Origin: Corynebacterium sp. HMSC074A01
GTDB taxonomy: Bacteria; Actinomycetota; Actinomycetes; Mycobacteriales; Mycobacteriaceae
Direction of reading: 5' to 3'
Length of the DNA: 64,000 bases
NCBI RefSeq assembly: GCF_001831515.1
Contig: NZ_KV825628.1
Location: 1-64,000 of the forward strand
Below the pieces are notes generated by a model. The model saw only the letters and a program-made list of their open reading frames with translations. It did not search any database and was not told the DNA's origin. Shown piece by piece: positions 17,997-27,911 of this stretch (its first letter is position 1; each line of letters opens with the position of its first letter). A program made the position numbers and the translations under genes.

Positions 17997-18529
17997 AGGA
18001 ACTTCTCCAGGTCCGCCCACCGCGGGTCAACCAGGTTGTTCTCCTCGCCCGAGACCCCGTCGGGGGCCGGGACGTCGGTGTCGCCCGCGCATTCAGGTTC
18101 GCAGACTGGGTTAAACGGCAGGGTCAACCCCGCCTCGTCGACAAACGCCTGCTCCACATCCACCGTCTCGTTCTCAATCCGGTGGATCTCGTCACCCGAG
18201 CCCTTGTCCTCCTCGGTCTCCTCGTCGCCGACGATGAAGCCGTCCTCGGCCTCGAAGACCTGGGAGATGGACAGCGTGTGGGTGGGCGTGAGCGTCTTCA
18301 GGCAGCGCACGCACTGGCCTTCGAGCTGGGCGGTCACCGATGCGTCGACAAGCACGCCCGCGCCCAGCGGGGTAATCGTTGCCTCCAGCTCAACCGGCTG
18401 GCCCTGCGGGATGGCAATCATCTCGGGGCCGATCCGCGAGGGGCTTTCGCCGGTGCGGTTCACGGTCACTGCCATGCCGTCGCCGTGCAACGCATCGGCG
18501 ACATTAATGATGAAAGGATTCGTAGCCAT
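17993..18529 (-). CDS. DUF177/YceD family protein
   Basis: Product of 178 residues starting MATNPFIINVADAL. It has the DUF177 layout: a beta-rich first half, CVRCLKTL in the middle, an acidic segment, and CEPECAG near the C-terminus, four Cys that could bind a metal. Family members (YceD, Rv2926c) are tied to rRNA or ribosome maturation, and the constant pairing with rnc supports an RNA role; the exact function is not established. The start at 18529 is chosen because the long upstream extension has no family match. A TAGGGT hexamer lies ten bases before the ATG. Confidence 0.9.
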   Translation of the reverse strand: MATNPFIINVADALHGDGMAVTVNRTGESPSRIGPEMIAIPQGQPVELEATITPLGAGVLVDASVTAQLEGQCVRCLKTLTPTHTLSISQVFEAEDGFIVGDEETEEDKGSGDEIHRIENETVDVEQAFVDEAGLTLPFNPVCEPECAGDTDVPAPDGVSGEENNLVDPRWADLEKFL

Positions 18530-18539
18530 AACAGCCCCT

Positions 18540-18545
18540 ACCCTA
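18540..18545 (-). promoter_or_regulatory. Possible -10 hexamer of the DUF177 gene
   Basis: TAGGGT on the minus strand, ten bases before the ATG; a short or absent leader is implied. Confidence 0.35.
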
Positions 18546-18570
18546 CAACCACTGCGGCCCGAAAGCGCTG

Positions 18571-19371
18571 CTAGTACTGATCCCGCTGCTCGCCGCGGGA
18601 ACGGCGCGGGTAGCGGCGCGGTTCGTAGTGGCCAGTCTGCTCCTGGCGCTCGTTGCGACGCCCGCCGGACTCGCCCGCCGCACCAGCAACTCCGGCCCCG
18701 CGGCGCAGCGCCGAGCGGTCGGAGGCCACGGTGCGCAGGACCGAAGACAACGCCTCTTCGAACTCGGCCAGCTTGGAGTCGACGTACTCGTCGCACTCGC
18801 GGCGCAGGCGGGAGGACTCGGAGTGCGCGTTCTCCACTAGACGGTGGGCCTCCTCGTCCGCACGGCGCATGACCTCGGACTCGGAGATCAGGTGCTCCTG
18901 CTGGGCCAGGCCCTCGTCCACAGAGCGCTGGTACTGCTGCTTGCCGTCCTCCACCAAGCGCTCCGCCTCACTGTGGGCGGCGCTGAGTGCGGATTCGGCC
19001 TCCTCGCGTGCGTCGGCGACCAAGCGGTCGGCGTCCTCCTCGGAACGCGAAAGCAGCGCGGTGGCCTGCGCCTGTGCATCGTGCAGGACGGAATCAGCCT
19101 GGGCGTGGGCGTCGTCGACAAGTTGCTTGGCCTCGGCCTCCGCATCGCCGACGAGCTGGTGGGCGCGGTCCTCGGCACCCCGCAGGATCTCATCCTGGTT
19201 ATCTAAAACGTCCTGGGCGTCGTCGATCTCGTCGGGCAGGGCTTCCCGGATATCGTCGAGAAGCGTGAGCATCTCGCTGCGCGGGACCATGCAGTTCGAA
19301 GTCATGGGCACGCCCATGGCGGCCTCGACGGTTTCAACGAGCTCATCTAGTGCTTCAAAAACGCGATACAT
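18571..19371 (-). CDS. sepIVA: DivIVA-like septation protein SepIVA
   Basis: Product of 266 residues starting MYRVFEALDELVETVEAAMG, followed by MTSNCMVPRSEMLTLLDDIREALP. The middle is a long coiled coil rich in Ala/Glu (about 75-215), and the C-terminal 40 residues are basic and disordered. Sequence and position (upstream of DUF177 and rnc) match mycobacterial SepIVA (Rv2927c), a DivIVA-domain protein needed for septation. Polar or septal scaffolding is inferred by homology. The start at 19371 is preceded by TTAGGAG; a TAGGCT hexamer lies eight bases upstream. Confidence 0.9.
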   Translation of the reverse strand: MYRVFEALDELVETVEAAMGVPMTSNCMVPRSEMLTLLDDIREALPDEIDDAQDVLDNQDEILRGAEDRAHQLVGDAEAEAKQLVDDAHAQADSVLHDAQAQATALLSRSEEDADRLVADAREEAESALSAAHSEAERLVEDGKQQYQRSVDEGLAQQEHLISESEVMRRADEEAHRLVENAHSESSRLRRECDEYVDSKLAEFEEALSSVLRTVASDRSALRRGAGVAGAAGESGGRRNERQEQTGHYEPRRYPRRSRGEQRDQY

Positions 19372-19379
19372 AGCTCCTA

Positions 19380-19385
19380 AGCCTA
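19380..19385 (-). promoter_or_regulatory. -10 hexamer of sepIVA
   Basis: TAGGCT on the minus strand, eight bases before the ATG. Confidence 0.4.
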
Positions 19386-19404
19386 CTGCGTTACGCATAC
19401 GGAA

Positions 19405-19450
19405 GGGCCCGCGCCACGAGGCACGGGCCCACAAGGTGTACGTTTACACC
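19405..19450 (-). terminator. Two hairpins after gdhA
   Basis: GGTGTA/TACACC (19435-19450, four-base loop) and GGGCCCGCGCC/GGCACGGGCCC (19405-19430, one wobble) follow the gdhA stop. No long T-run follows, so termination strength is uncertain. Confidence 0.6.
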
Positions 19451-19456
19451 GTTTCT

Positions 19457-20824
<1,368 letters not shown>

Positions 20825-20916
20825 TTAGGCAGTAGGTTTTAAGGTCGTGCAATAGCTTACAACAGGTTTCGGTCTTGCGATAGAAAACAGATCGCACTTC
20901 TGCGGATCGCGGCAGA

Positions 20917-20922
20917 TAGAAT
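20917..20922 (+). promoter_or_regulatory. -10 hexamer of the glycerate kinase gene
   Basis: TAGAAT lies seven bases before an in-frame ATG at 20930 and 40 bases before the ATG at 20963. It therefore affects which start is used. Confidence 0.5.
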
Positions 20923-20962
20923 GCCTGCAATGTCCCCCACACCCTCGAAAAAAGGCAGAACT

Positions 20963-22111
20963 ATGAGCTTGATCACACAAGGCACGGAAGGTGCCGAAGC
21001 ACCCTCCCCGCGCATCCTGATCGCCCCCGACTCCTTTAAGGGCACGGCTACCGCACAGCAGGCCGCCGAGTGGCTCGGCGAGGGCGTGCGCAGCATCATC
21101 CGGGACGCCGAGATCACCCTGCTGCCCATGGCCGACGGCGGCGAGGGCACCTCCAGCCTCTTTAGCGGCGAGCAGATCACCCTGCCCACCACGGATGCCG
21201 CAGGCCGCCTCACCGAGGCCACCTACACCTACGACGCCGAGACCACTACCGCGTTTATCGACGTCGCCGCCGCCTCCGGCCTCCCCGCCGTCGCCGACCG
21301 GCCAGTCCCGATGACCGGCGATACCTACGGCACCGGCGTGCTCATTGCCGACGCCGAGACCCGCGGCGCAACCCGCATCGTGCTAGGGCTCGGCGGCTCC
21401 GCCACCATCGACGGCGGCACCGGCATCCTCGTCGCCCTCGGCGCAAACCCGCTCGACGAGCGCGGCTACCAGCTTGCCCCCGGCGGCGGCTCACTGCACA
21501 AGCTCGGCGACTTCGACACCGCCAAAGTCAACATCCCGGCCGGCGCGCTCGAGTGGCATTTGCTTTACGACGTCACGTCCCCGGCCACCGGCCCGCAGGG
21601 CGCAGCATCCGTCTTTGGCCCGCAGAAGGGCGCCACGGAAGAGGACGTCGCCGTCCTCGATGCAGGCCTTGCTCGTTTCTGCGAGTTCGCGGGCATCGAC
21701 CCCGCCACCCCGGGCATGGGCGCGTCCGGCGGGGTGGCCATCGGCATTACCTGGCTGTCGAGCCTGCTCCACGGCACGGCCGACCACGTCCACCTGCAGC
21801 CCGGCGCGCGCATGGTCGCCGAGGCGAATGGCCTGGCGGACGCGCTCGGCGAGGCATCCCTGGTGATTACGGGTGAGGGCCGCTTCGACGCGCAGACCGC
21901 CACTGGCAAGGTCGTTGCCACGGTGTGCGATTTGGCCCGCGAAGTCGGCGAGCACGCACCGACGGTCGCCGTGGTGGCGGGAAGCTTCGACGGCGAGCCG
22001 GACGAGGGGGTCCTCGCCGTGGAGCTCGAGGAGATAGTAGATACCCGCGAGCAGCTGATCCGCGCGGGCAAACAGGCGGCGGTGGCCTACCTCAACGCCG
22101 GCGCACGCTAG
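20963..22111 (+). CDS. Glycerate kinase (GlxK/GarK type)
   Basis: Product of 382 residues. APDSFKGTATAQQAAEWL and LLPMADGGEGTSSLF at the N-terminus are family hallmarks, followed by GLGGSATIDGGTG and FGPQKGATEEDV. It phosphorylates D-glycerate with ATP, feeding glycolysis. The start at 20963 has AAAGG upstream, but an in-frame ATG at 20930 sits seven bases after a TAGAAT hexamer and would give a leaderless product 11 residues longer. The stop TAG lies in CTAG and is shared head to head with the stop of the next, convergent gene. Confidence 0.9.
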   Translation: MSLITQGTEGAEAPSPRILIAPDSFKGTATAQQAAEWLGEGVRSIIRDAEITLLPMADGGEGTSSLFSGEQITLPTTDAAGRLTEATYTYDAETTTAFIDVAAASGLPAVADRPVPMTGDTYGTGVLIADAETRGATRIVLGLGGSATIDGGTGILVALGANPLDERGYQLAPGGGSLHKLGDFDTAKVNIPAGALEWHLLYDVTSPATGPQGAASVFGPQKGATEEDVAVLDAGLARFCEFAGIDPATPGMGASGGVAIGITWLSSLLHGTADHVHLQPGARMVAEANGLADALGEASLVITGEGRFDAQTATGKVVATVCDLAREVGEHAPTVAVVAGSFDGEPDEGVLAVELEEIVDTREQLIRAGKQAAVAYLNAGAR

Positions 22112-22506
22112 CGCAGGATAGTCACGGTCCAGGGGAATAGCGCCGGGACCTCGAAGCGGTCCTGCTGCTCCAGCGCGACGGGGTCTCGCGGCAGCTCCGC
22201 CTTCGGGGTGAGGATGCGCGAGAGCCCCATGGCCAGCCGGTTGTAGCTGTCCACGCCATCGGCGTCGATAAGGAAGCGGTGTACCTCGGCACCCTCTTCG
22301 TCGGCGGTGTAGCCGCGGTCAGCTTCGTAGGTTTGGGTGAGTTCGGCGGCTACGTTGGCGTCGATAAGCACTGGGCCCTGTGCCTCGAGCGAAGCGGAGC
22401 TGAGCTTGCCGCGGCGGACGAGGATGTCGAGTGCGCGCTGGAAGGCCTCGGCGAGTTCGCCGGCGTGGGCGGGCGGGACGAGGACATCGAATTGGATTCT
22501 GGGCAT
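22108..22506 (-). CDS. Conserved small protein of unknown function
   Basis: Product of 132 residues, MPRIQFDVLVPPAHAGELAEAFQRALD onward, with no signal or membrane segment and no family I recognise. An amphipathic helix near residues 14-30 and a compact alternating pattern suggest a small cytosolic alpha/beta fold. It overlaps the glycerate kinase gene tail to tail by four bases (CTAG) and is divergent from the DUF4921 gene by 35 bp. Codon use resembles that of its neighbours, so I regard it as real. Confidence 0.65.
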   Translation of the reverse strand: MPRIQFDVLVPPAHAGELAEAFQRALDILVRRGKLSSASLEAQGPVLIDANVAAELTQTYEADRGYTADEEGAEVHRFLIDADGVDSYNRLAMGLSRILTPKAELPRDPVALEQQDRFEVPALFPWTVTILR

Positions 22507-22528
22507 GCGCTAAGCCTAACCAAAGGTC

Positions 22529-22534
22529 TACGCT
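22529..22534 (+). promoter_or_regulatory. -10 hexamer of the DUF4921 gene
   Basis: TACGCT lies seven bases before the ATG at 22542; GGAGCG lies between them. Confidence 0.4.
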
Positions 22535-22541
22535 GGAGCGC

Positions 22542-23867
22542 ATGAGCTTTCCCCTGCCCTCGTACAGAGATGCACTGTCCACCATGGCCGACGGGACGAT
22601 CAAGCAGGTCAACCCGTTTTCCGGCACGCAAGTGTGGACGGTGCCGGGGCGCGGCAACCGGCCGCTGAGCAAGCCTTCGGGCGAGGCGCAGCCGGTGCGG
22701 GAGGAAGATTTCACCCACGCCTGCAACTTCTGCGAAGGCAAGCTGCTGGCCACCCCGCCGGAGAAGTCGCGCATGGTGCGCACCGAGGCGGGGTGGGAGA
22801 TCCTGCGCAACCAGATGCCGCACGAGCTTGAGGCCACCCGCGCGGAGTTTCGCCGCGTGCCCAACCTCTTCGAAATCGTCTCCTACCAGTACTGGAAGGA
22901 GAACTACGGCTACGACATGTCGGCGGCGCAGCGCGAGCACATGGAGCACTACCTGGCAGATCACGCAGGCCGCGAGCACATCTTCCAGATCGTGCGCACG
23001 CGCCTGAACGCCTCCGGCTTTGTCGGCGAGCCGACCGAGGAGGAGCTGCTTGAGTACCTGCCGGCCTACTTCGCCGGCGGGCACGACGTGATCATTGGGC
23101 GCCGCCACTTTGTCGACGGCGCGGAAAACGACTCCCAGCTCGCCGGCTCCGGCACGCTCACCCCGGATGAGCACAACGCCTTTATCACCTTCACCATCGA
23201 CGCGCTGCGCGACCTTGTCGACGAGAACCGCTACTCGCCATACGTGGTGGTCTTCCAGAACTGGCTGGCACCCGCCGGCGCCTCCTTCAATCACCTGCAC
23301 AAGCAGCTGGTGGCTATCGACGAGCGCGGGGTCCAGGCCGAGCTCGAGATCTCCAAGCTGCGGCAGAACGTGAACATGTACAACGAGTGGGGGGTGAACT
23401 ACGCCAGTTACCACAACCTGGTGGTCGCAGAGAACGAGGACGCGATCGTGGTGGTGGGCATCGGGCACCGCTACCCCACCTTGAGCGTCTATTCGAAGTC
23501 GCCGGTGTGCGAGCCGTGGCTGCAGTCCGAGCGCGAGGTGCGCAACATGTCCAACCTGCTGCACGCCGTGCACGCGGCAACGGGCACGGAGGTCTCCACC
23601 AACGAGGAGTGGCACTACCGGCCCGTCGACCTGGATCTGCCGATGCCGTGGCGGATCAACATCAAGTGGCGCATTTCCACGCTCGCCGGGTTTGAGGGCG
23701 GCACGAAGATCTACGTCAATACACTCTCGCCCTTTGATATCCGCGACCGCGTGGTGTCCAACATGTACCGCCTGCGCGACGAAAGGCGCATTGACCAGGA
23801 CATCCGCATTGCCACGGAGTGCGCGCCGGCGCGCAACACACTGCGCTATAACCCGGCGGTTGGGTAG
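22542..23867 (+). CDS. DUF4921 protein, GalT-like nucleotidyltransferase fold
   Basis: Product of 441 residues. ACNFCEGKLL near residue 65 resembles the zinc CxxC of galactose-1-phosphate uridylyltransferases. SFNHLHKQLVAIDE near residue 250 resembles their HxHxQ active-site segment, so a HIT-superfamily nucleotidyl or phosphotransfer reaction is plausible. The substrate is unknown. The start at 22542 has GGAGCG upstream; a longer frame upstream has no support. It stands alone between an unknown gene and an amidohydrolase. Confidence 0.8.
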   Translation: MSFPLPSYRDALSTMADGTIKQVNPFSGTQVWTVPGRGNRPLSKPSGEAQPVREEDFTHACNFCEGKLLATPPEKSRMVRTEAGWEILRNQMPHELEATRAEFRRVPNLFEIVSYQYWKENYGYDMSAAQREHMEHYLADHAGREHIFQIVRTRLNASGFVGEPTEEELLEYLPAYFAGGHDVIIGRRHFVDGAENDSQLAGSGTLTPDEHNAFITFTIDALRDLVDENRYSPYVVVFQNWLAPAGASFNHLHKQLVAIDERGVQAELEISKLRQNVNMYNEWGVNYASYHNLVVAENEDAIVVVGIGHRYPTLSVYSKSPVCEPWLQSEREVRNMSNLLHAVHAATGTEVSTNEEWHYRPVDLDLPMPWRINIKWRISTLAGFEGGTKIYVNTLSPFDIRDRVVSNMYRLRDERRIDQDIRIATECAPARNTLRYNPAVG

Positions 23868-23976
23868 GCCTCCTTTTGCACTCCCCGGCCCCGCGACCTG
23901 GGCGACGATGGTAGACATGTAGCAACACCGAAGAAACCATCGAGCGCGCGGGCTAACTCCGCGCGGAGGAGTGACC

Positions 23977-25338
23977 TTGAGCGACACGAGCACGATCGCG
24001 TCCATCATCGAATCCTATGAGATCGATCCGGCCTGGCAGCGCCGGCTCTACGAGCTGCTGCACGCTAACCCGGAGCTCTCCCTCCAGGAGGAGGAGACCC
24101 ACCAGCGCCTGCTGCTGGAGCTCAGCTACCTCGACTGCGAGGTCATCGCCCCGATTGGTAAGTACGGCATCTGCGCCATCTTCCGCAACGGCGAGGGCCG
24201 AACCGTGCTGCACCGCGCGGACTTTGACGGCCTGCCGGTCACCGAGCAGACCGGCGTGCCGTATGCCTCGCACAAGAAGGTCACCACCAAGGACGGCGAG
24301 GTCGTCGGCACGATGCACGCCTGCGGCCACGACATTCACACCGCGGCGCTGGTCGGCATGTGCCACCACTTAGACAACACGCGCGACAAGTGGTCTGGCA
24401 CCTTCATTGCCTTATTCCAGCCGGGCGAGGAGATCGGCGCGGGTGCCGAGGCGATGGTGGACGACGGCTTGGTGGACAAGATCCCCTTCCCCGAGGTCTG
24501 CTTCGGCCAGCACGTCATGCCGGGCCGCGCGGGCCAGGTGATGTCCAAGGCCGGCCCGCAGTTCGCGGCCTGTGATTCCATCCGCATCCGGATCCCCGGC
24601 CGCAGCGCGCACGGCTCCATGCCGCACAACGCGATCGACCCCACCTACACCGCGGCGATGATCATCGCCCGCATGCAGGCTGTGGTGGGCCGCGAGGTCG
24701 ACCCGAACGACTTCGCGGTAATCACTGTGGCCAGCATGCACGCAGGTACCACCAACAACATCATCCCGGGGCATGCAGAGCTGGTGCTCAACTGCCGCTT
24801 CTACAGCGAGCGCACCAAGGCGCGCGTGTACGCCTCCATCGAGCGTGTCGTCCACGCCGAGGTACTGGCGTCCGGTTCCACCGAGGCACCGACGATTGAG
24901 TACTTCGCGCACGGCGAGCTGATGAGCAACGACGCGATCGTCTACAACAAGGTCCGCGCCACTTTCGACGACGTCTTCGGCACCGAAAGCGTCAACGCCG
25001 CACGCAAGACCGTCTCGGAGGACTTCCCCGTCCTGCCGCAGGCCTTCGGCGTGCCCTACTTCTTCTGGCTCATCGGCTGCACGCCGCAGGAGCAGTGGGA
25101 CAAGGCAGTCGCCGCCGACCGCGTGGAGCAGGACGTGCCGGTCAACCACATGTCCACCTTCCTGCCCGAGTACGAGCCCACCATCAAGGCAGCGACGAAC
25201 GCAGGGCTTGCCGCAGTGCTGACGTACTTGGCAAAGACGGAAGACGTCGAGGACGACTGCGAGGACCCCGAGGATCCGGCCGACGCCGCACGCGCCGACA
25301 TCGGGGAGCTCGGCCTGCCGGAGGCGGAGGCGCGCTGA
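23977..25338 (+). CDS. M20-family amidohydrolase (M20D-like)
   Basis: Product of 453 residues with metal-binding blocks HACGHDIHTAALVGM, FQPGEEIGAGAEAM and FGQHVMPGR, and a dimerisation domain containing GRSAHGSMPHNAIDPT. The family hydrolyses N-acyl or amide bonds of amino-acid conjugates (hippurate, IAA-amino acids, N-acetyl-diaminopimelate). The usual RADMDALP motif reads RADFDGLP. The C-terminal 30 residues are acidic. A GTG at 23971 touches the GGAGGA directly, so the TTG at 23977, seven bases from it, is preferred. The substrate is not deducible. Confidence 0.85.
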   Translation: MSDTSTIASIIESYEIDPAWQRRLYELLHANPELSLQEEETHQRLLLELSYLDCEVIAPIGKYGICAIFRNGEGRTVLHRADFDGLPVTEQTGVPYASHKKVTTKDGEVVGTMHACGHDIHTAALVGMCHHLDNTRDKWSGTFIALFQPGEEIGAGAEAMVDDGLVDKIPFPEVCFGQHVMPGRAGQVMSKAGPQFAACDSIRIRIPGRSAHGSMPHNAIDPTYTAAMIIARMQAVVGREVDPNDFAVITVASMHAGTTNNIIPGHAELVLNCRFYSERTKARVYASIERVVHAEVLASGSTEAPTIEYFAHGELMSNDAIVYNKVRATFDDVFGTESVNAARKTVSEDFPVLPQAFGVPYFFWLIGCTPQEQWDKAVAADRVEQDVPVNHMSTFLPEYEPTIKAATNAGLAAVLTYLAKTEDVEDDCEDPEDPADAARADIGELGLPEAEAR

Positions 25339-25466
25339 GCGGGGGCTGAGCAGGGGGCTGTGCGCGCGGGCAAGCACAGTCGCGGGTCAATCTGTAGGCT
25401 CGGACAGCAGTGACGCGCATACAGCACGTAGCAGCCAATTGAAGGTGGAATGAGGTTCTTTTTAGG

Positions 25467-27857
25467 ATGAATACCCCCGCACACGCCCCCGCGCTCAACG
25501 AAGCGCTCGCCGGACACGTCCGCGCGTTCGGCGGCCGCACCCCGGAAAACGCCACGAACAAGAAGTTCTGGACCGGCCTGTCCGCAGCCGTGATGGAACA
25601 GCTCGCCGATAACTGGGACGCCACCCGCAGCGCGTACGCGGGCACCCGCCAGGCAGCGTACTTCTCCGCCGAGTTTCTGCAGGGCCGTGCGCTGCTGAAC
25701 AACCTGACCAACCTGGGCCTGGTGGACGAGGCCAAGGCCGCAGCGAAGGCCAACGGGCACGAACTCTCGGACGTGCTTGAAGCGGAGCACGACGCCGCGC
25801 TCGGCAACGGTGGCCTGGGCCGCCTTGCCGCCTGCTTCCTCGATTCGGCTGTCACGCAGGACTACCCGCTGACCGGCTACGGCCTTCTGTACCGCTACGG
25901 CCTGTTCCGCCAAGAGTTCGTCGACGGGTTCCAGAAGGAGCACCCGGACGCCTGGAAGGAGTCCTTCTACCCATTCATCGTGCGCCACGGCTCGCAGCAG
26001 CGCATCGTCAAATTCGACGACATGCACGTGCGCGCTATCCCGCATGACATGCCGATCACCGGCTACGGCACGGACAACGTCGGCACCCTGCGCCTGTGGG
26101 ATGCCTCCCCGATGCACGAGTTTGATTACGACGCGTTTAACCACCAGCGCTTCACCGACGCGATCCTGGAGCGCGAGGCGGTCCACGACATCACGCGCGT
26201 GCTCTACCCCAACGACTCCAGCTACGCCGGCAAGCTGCTGCGCGTGCGTCAGCAGTACTTCTTCGTCTCCGCCTCCCTGCAGGAGCTGGTGGAGAACTAC
26301 ATCGAGCACCACGGCGAGGACCTGAGCAACTTCCACAAGTACAACTCGATCCAGCTCAACGACACCCACCCGGTCCTGGGCATCCCGGAATTGATGCGCC
26401 TGCTCATGGACGAGCACGACATGGGCTGGGACGAGGCCTGGGCGGTCACCTCCAAGACCTTCGCCTACACCAACCACACCGTGCTGCAGGAGGCGCTGGA
26501 GACCTGGGAAGAGTCCATCTTCAAGCAGCTGTTCTGGCGCATTTGGGAGATCGTGCAGGAGATCGACCGTCGCTACCGCCTCGACATGGAAGCCCGCGGC
26601 ATCGCCCCGGAGACCGCGCACCACTACTCGCCGGTGCACGACGGCGCGATCCACATGGCGTGGATCGCCTGCTACGCCTCCTATTCCGTCAACGGCGTGG
26701 CCGCACTGCACACCGAGATTCTCAAGCGCGATACGCTGAACTACTGGTACGAGATGTACCCGGAGCGCTTCAACAACAAGACCAACGGCGTGACCCCGCG
26801 CCGCTGGCTGCGCATGTGCAACCCGCGCCTGTCCGAGCTGCTCGACCGTCTCGCTGGTAACGACGAGTGGGTCACCGACCTCGCCAAGCTGCGCGAACTG
26901 CGCCACTTCGCCGAAGATCCGGAGGTGCTGCGCGAGCTGCGCGAGATCAAGGCCGCCAACAAGCGCGACTTCGCCGAGTGGATCGCGCAGCGCCAGGGCG
27001 ACGAGGTGGACCCGGACTCCATCTTTGACACCCAGATCAAGCGCCTGCACGAGTACAAGCGCCAGCTGATGAACGCCCTGTACATCCTGGACCTGTACTT
27101 CCGCATCACCCAGGACGGCGAGCGCGACGTACCGAAGCGCACCTTCATCTTCGGCGCGAAGGCGGCACCGGGCTACACGATGGCCAAGGGCATCATCAAG
27201 CTCATCAACGCGATCGGCCAGCTGGTCAACAACGACCCGGTCGCCTCGCAGTACCTGCACGTGGTCTTCGTGGAGAACTACAACGTCTCCCCGGCGGAGC
27301 AGATCATCCCGGCCACCGACGTCTCCGAGCAGATCTCCACCGCGGGCAAGGAGGCCTCGGGCACCTCGAACATGAAGTTCATGATGAACGGCGCACTGAC
27401 CCTGGGCACCATGGACGGCGCGAACGTGGAAATCGTCGATGCCGTCGGCGAGGACAACGCCTACATCTTCGGCGCCCGCGAGGAGGAGCTGCCTGAGCTC
27501 AAGCGCAGCTACGACCCGAAGGCCGTCGCCGCGGAGACCCCCGGTTTGATGCGCGTGCTCGATGCGCTTGTCGACGGCACGTTGGAGGACAACGGCAGCG
27601 GCGCCTTCCACGACATCCGGGCCTCCCTGCTCGACGGCTTCGGTTTCGATGACCCGGACGTCTACTACGTCCTCGGCGACTACGCGGACTTCCGCGCCAC
27701 CCGCGACCGCATGGCCAACGAGTACTACGCGGACCCGGACCACTGGGCAAAGATGTGCTGGATCAACATTTGCGAGTCCGGCCGCTTCTCCTCCGACCGC
27801 ACCATCCGCGACTACGCAGAAGAGGTCTGGAAGCTCGACCCGACCCCGATCAACTAG
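25467..27857 (+). CDS. glgP: Glycogen/maltodextrin phosphorylase
   Basis: Product of 796 residues, normal for the GT35 family. Blocks include AACFLDSAVTQDYPLTGYG, NDTHPVLGIPELMRLLMD, TNHTVLQEALETW and the pyridoxal-phosphate site EASGTSNMKFMMNG with the Schiff-base Lys near residue 640. It releases glucose-1-phosphate from alpha-1,4-glucans. It stands alone between the amidohydrolase and pabAB genes but works with glgX (48.8 kb), which debranches the limit dextrin. The start has only a weak AGG upstream. Confidence 0.96.
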   Translation: MNTPAHAPALNEALAGHVRAFGGRTPENATNKKFWTGLSAAVMEQLADNWDATRSAYAGTRQAAYFSAEFLQGRALLNNLTNLGLVDEAKAAAKANGHELSDVLEAEHDAALGNGGLGRLAACFLDSAVTQDYPLTGYGLLYRYGLFRQEFVDGFQKEHPDAWKESFYPFIVRHGSQQRIVKFDDMHVRAIPHDMPITGYGTDNVGTLRLWDASPMHEFDYDAFNHQRFTDAILEREAVHDITRVLYPNDSSYAGKLLRVRQQYFFVSASLQELVENYIEHHGEDLSNFHKYNSIQLNDTHPVLGIPELMRLLMDEHDMGWDEAWAVTSKTFAYTNHTVLQEALETWEESIFKQLFWRIWEIVQEIDRRYRLDMEARGIAPETAHHYSPVHDGAIHMAWIACYASYSVNGVAALHTEILKRDTLNYWYEMYPERFNNKTNGVTPRRWLRMCNPRLSELLDRLAGNDEWVTDLAKLRELRHFAEDPEVLRELREIKAANKRDFAEWIAQRQGDEVDPDSIFDTQIKRLHEYKRQLMNALYILDLYFRITQDGERDVPKRTFIFGAKAAPGYTMAKGIIKLINAIGQLVNNDPVASQYLHVVFVENYNVSPAEQIIPATDVSEQISTAGKEASGTSNMKFMMNGALTLGTMDGANVEIVDAVGEDNAYIFGAREEELPELKRSYDPKAVAAETPGLMRVLDALVDGTLEDNGSGAFHDIRASLLDGFGFDDPDVYYVLGDYADFRATRDRMANEYYADPDHWAKMCWINICESGRFSSDRTIRDYAEEVWKLDPTPIN

Positions 27858-27895
27858 CCCTGCTGGGCCGAGGGTGGGCGGAGTCGCCCCGGCAG

Positions 27896-27901
27896 TAAGA
27901 T
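27896..27901 (+). promoter_or_regulatory. -10 hexamer of pabAB (leaderless)
   Basis: TAAGAT ends ten bases before the ATG at 27912; no Shine-Dalgarno site is present. Confidence 0.45.
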
Positions 27902-27911
27902 CAACGGCGCT

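Noticed and set aside
20870..20885. AmtR box upstream of gdhA
   Set aside because: Only one half-site-like TTTTCTAT is present; the second half is missing.
22506..22524. DtxR-like iron box between the unknown gene and the DUF4921 gene
   Set aside because: About 13 of 19 positions match on the minus strand, but one half-site is poor and the site overlaps a start codon; not convincing.
23893..23905. Isolated CGCGACCTGGG resembling the repeat core
   Set aside because: No palindrome lies 26 or 69 bp away; likely chance.
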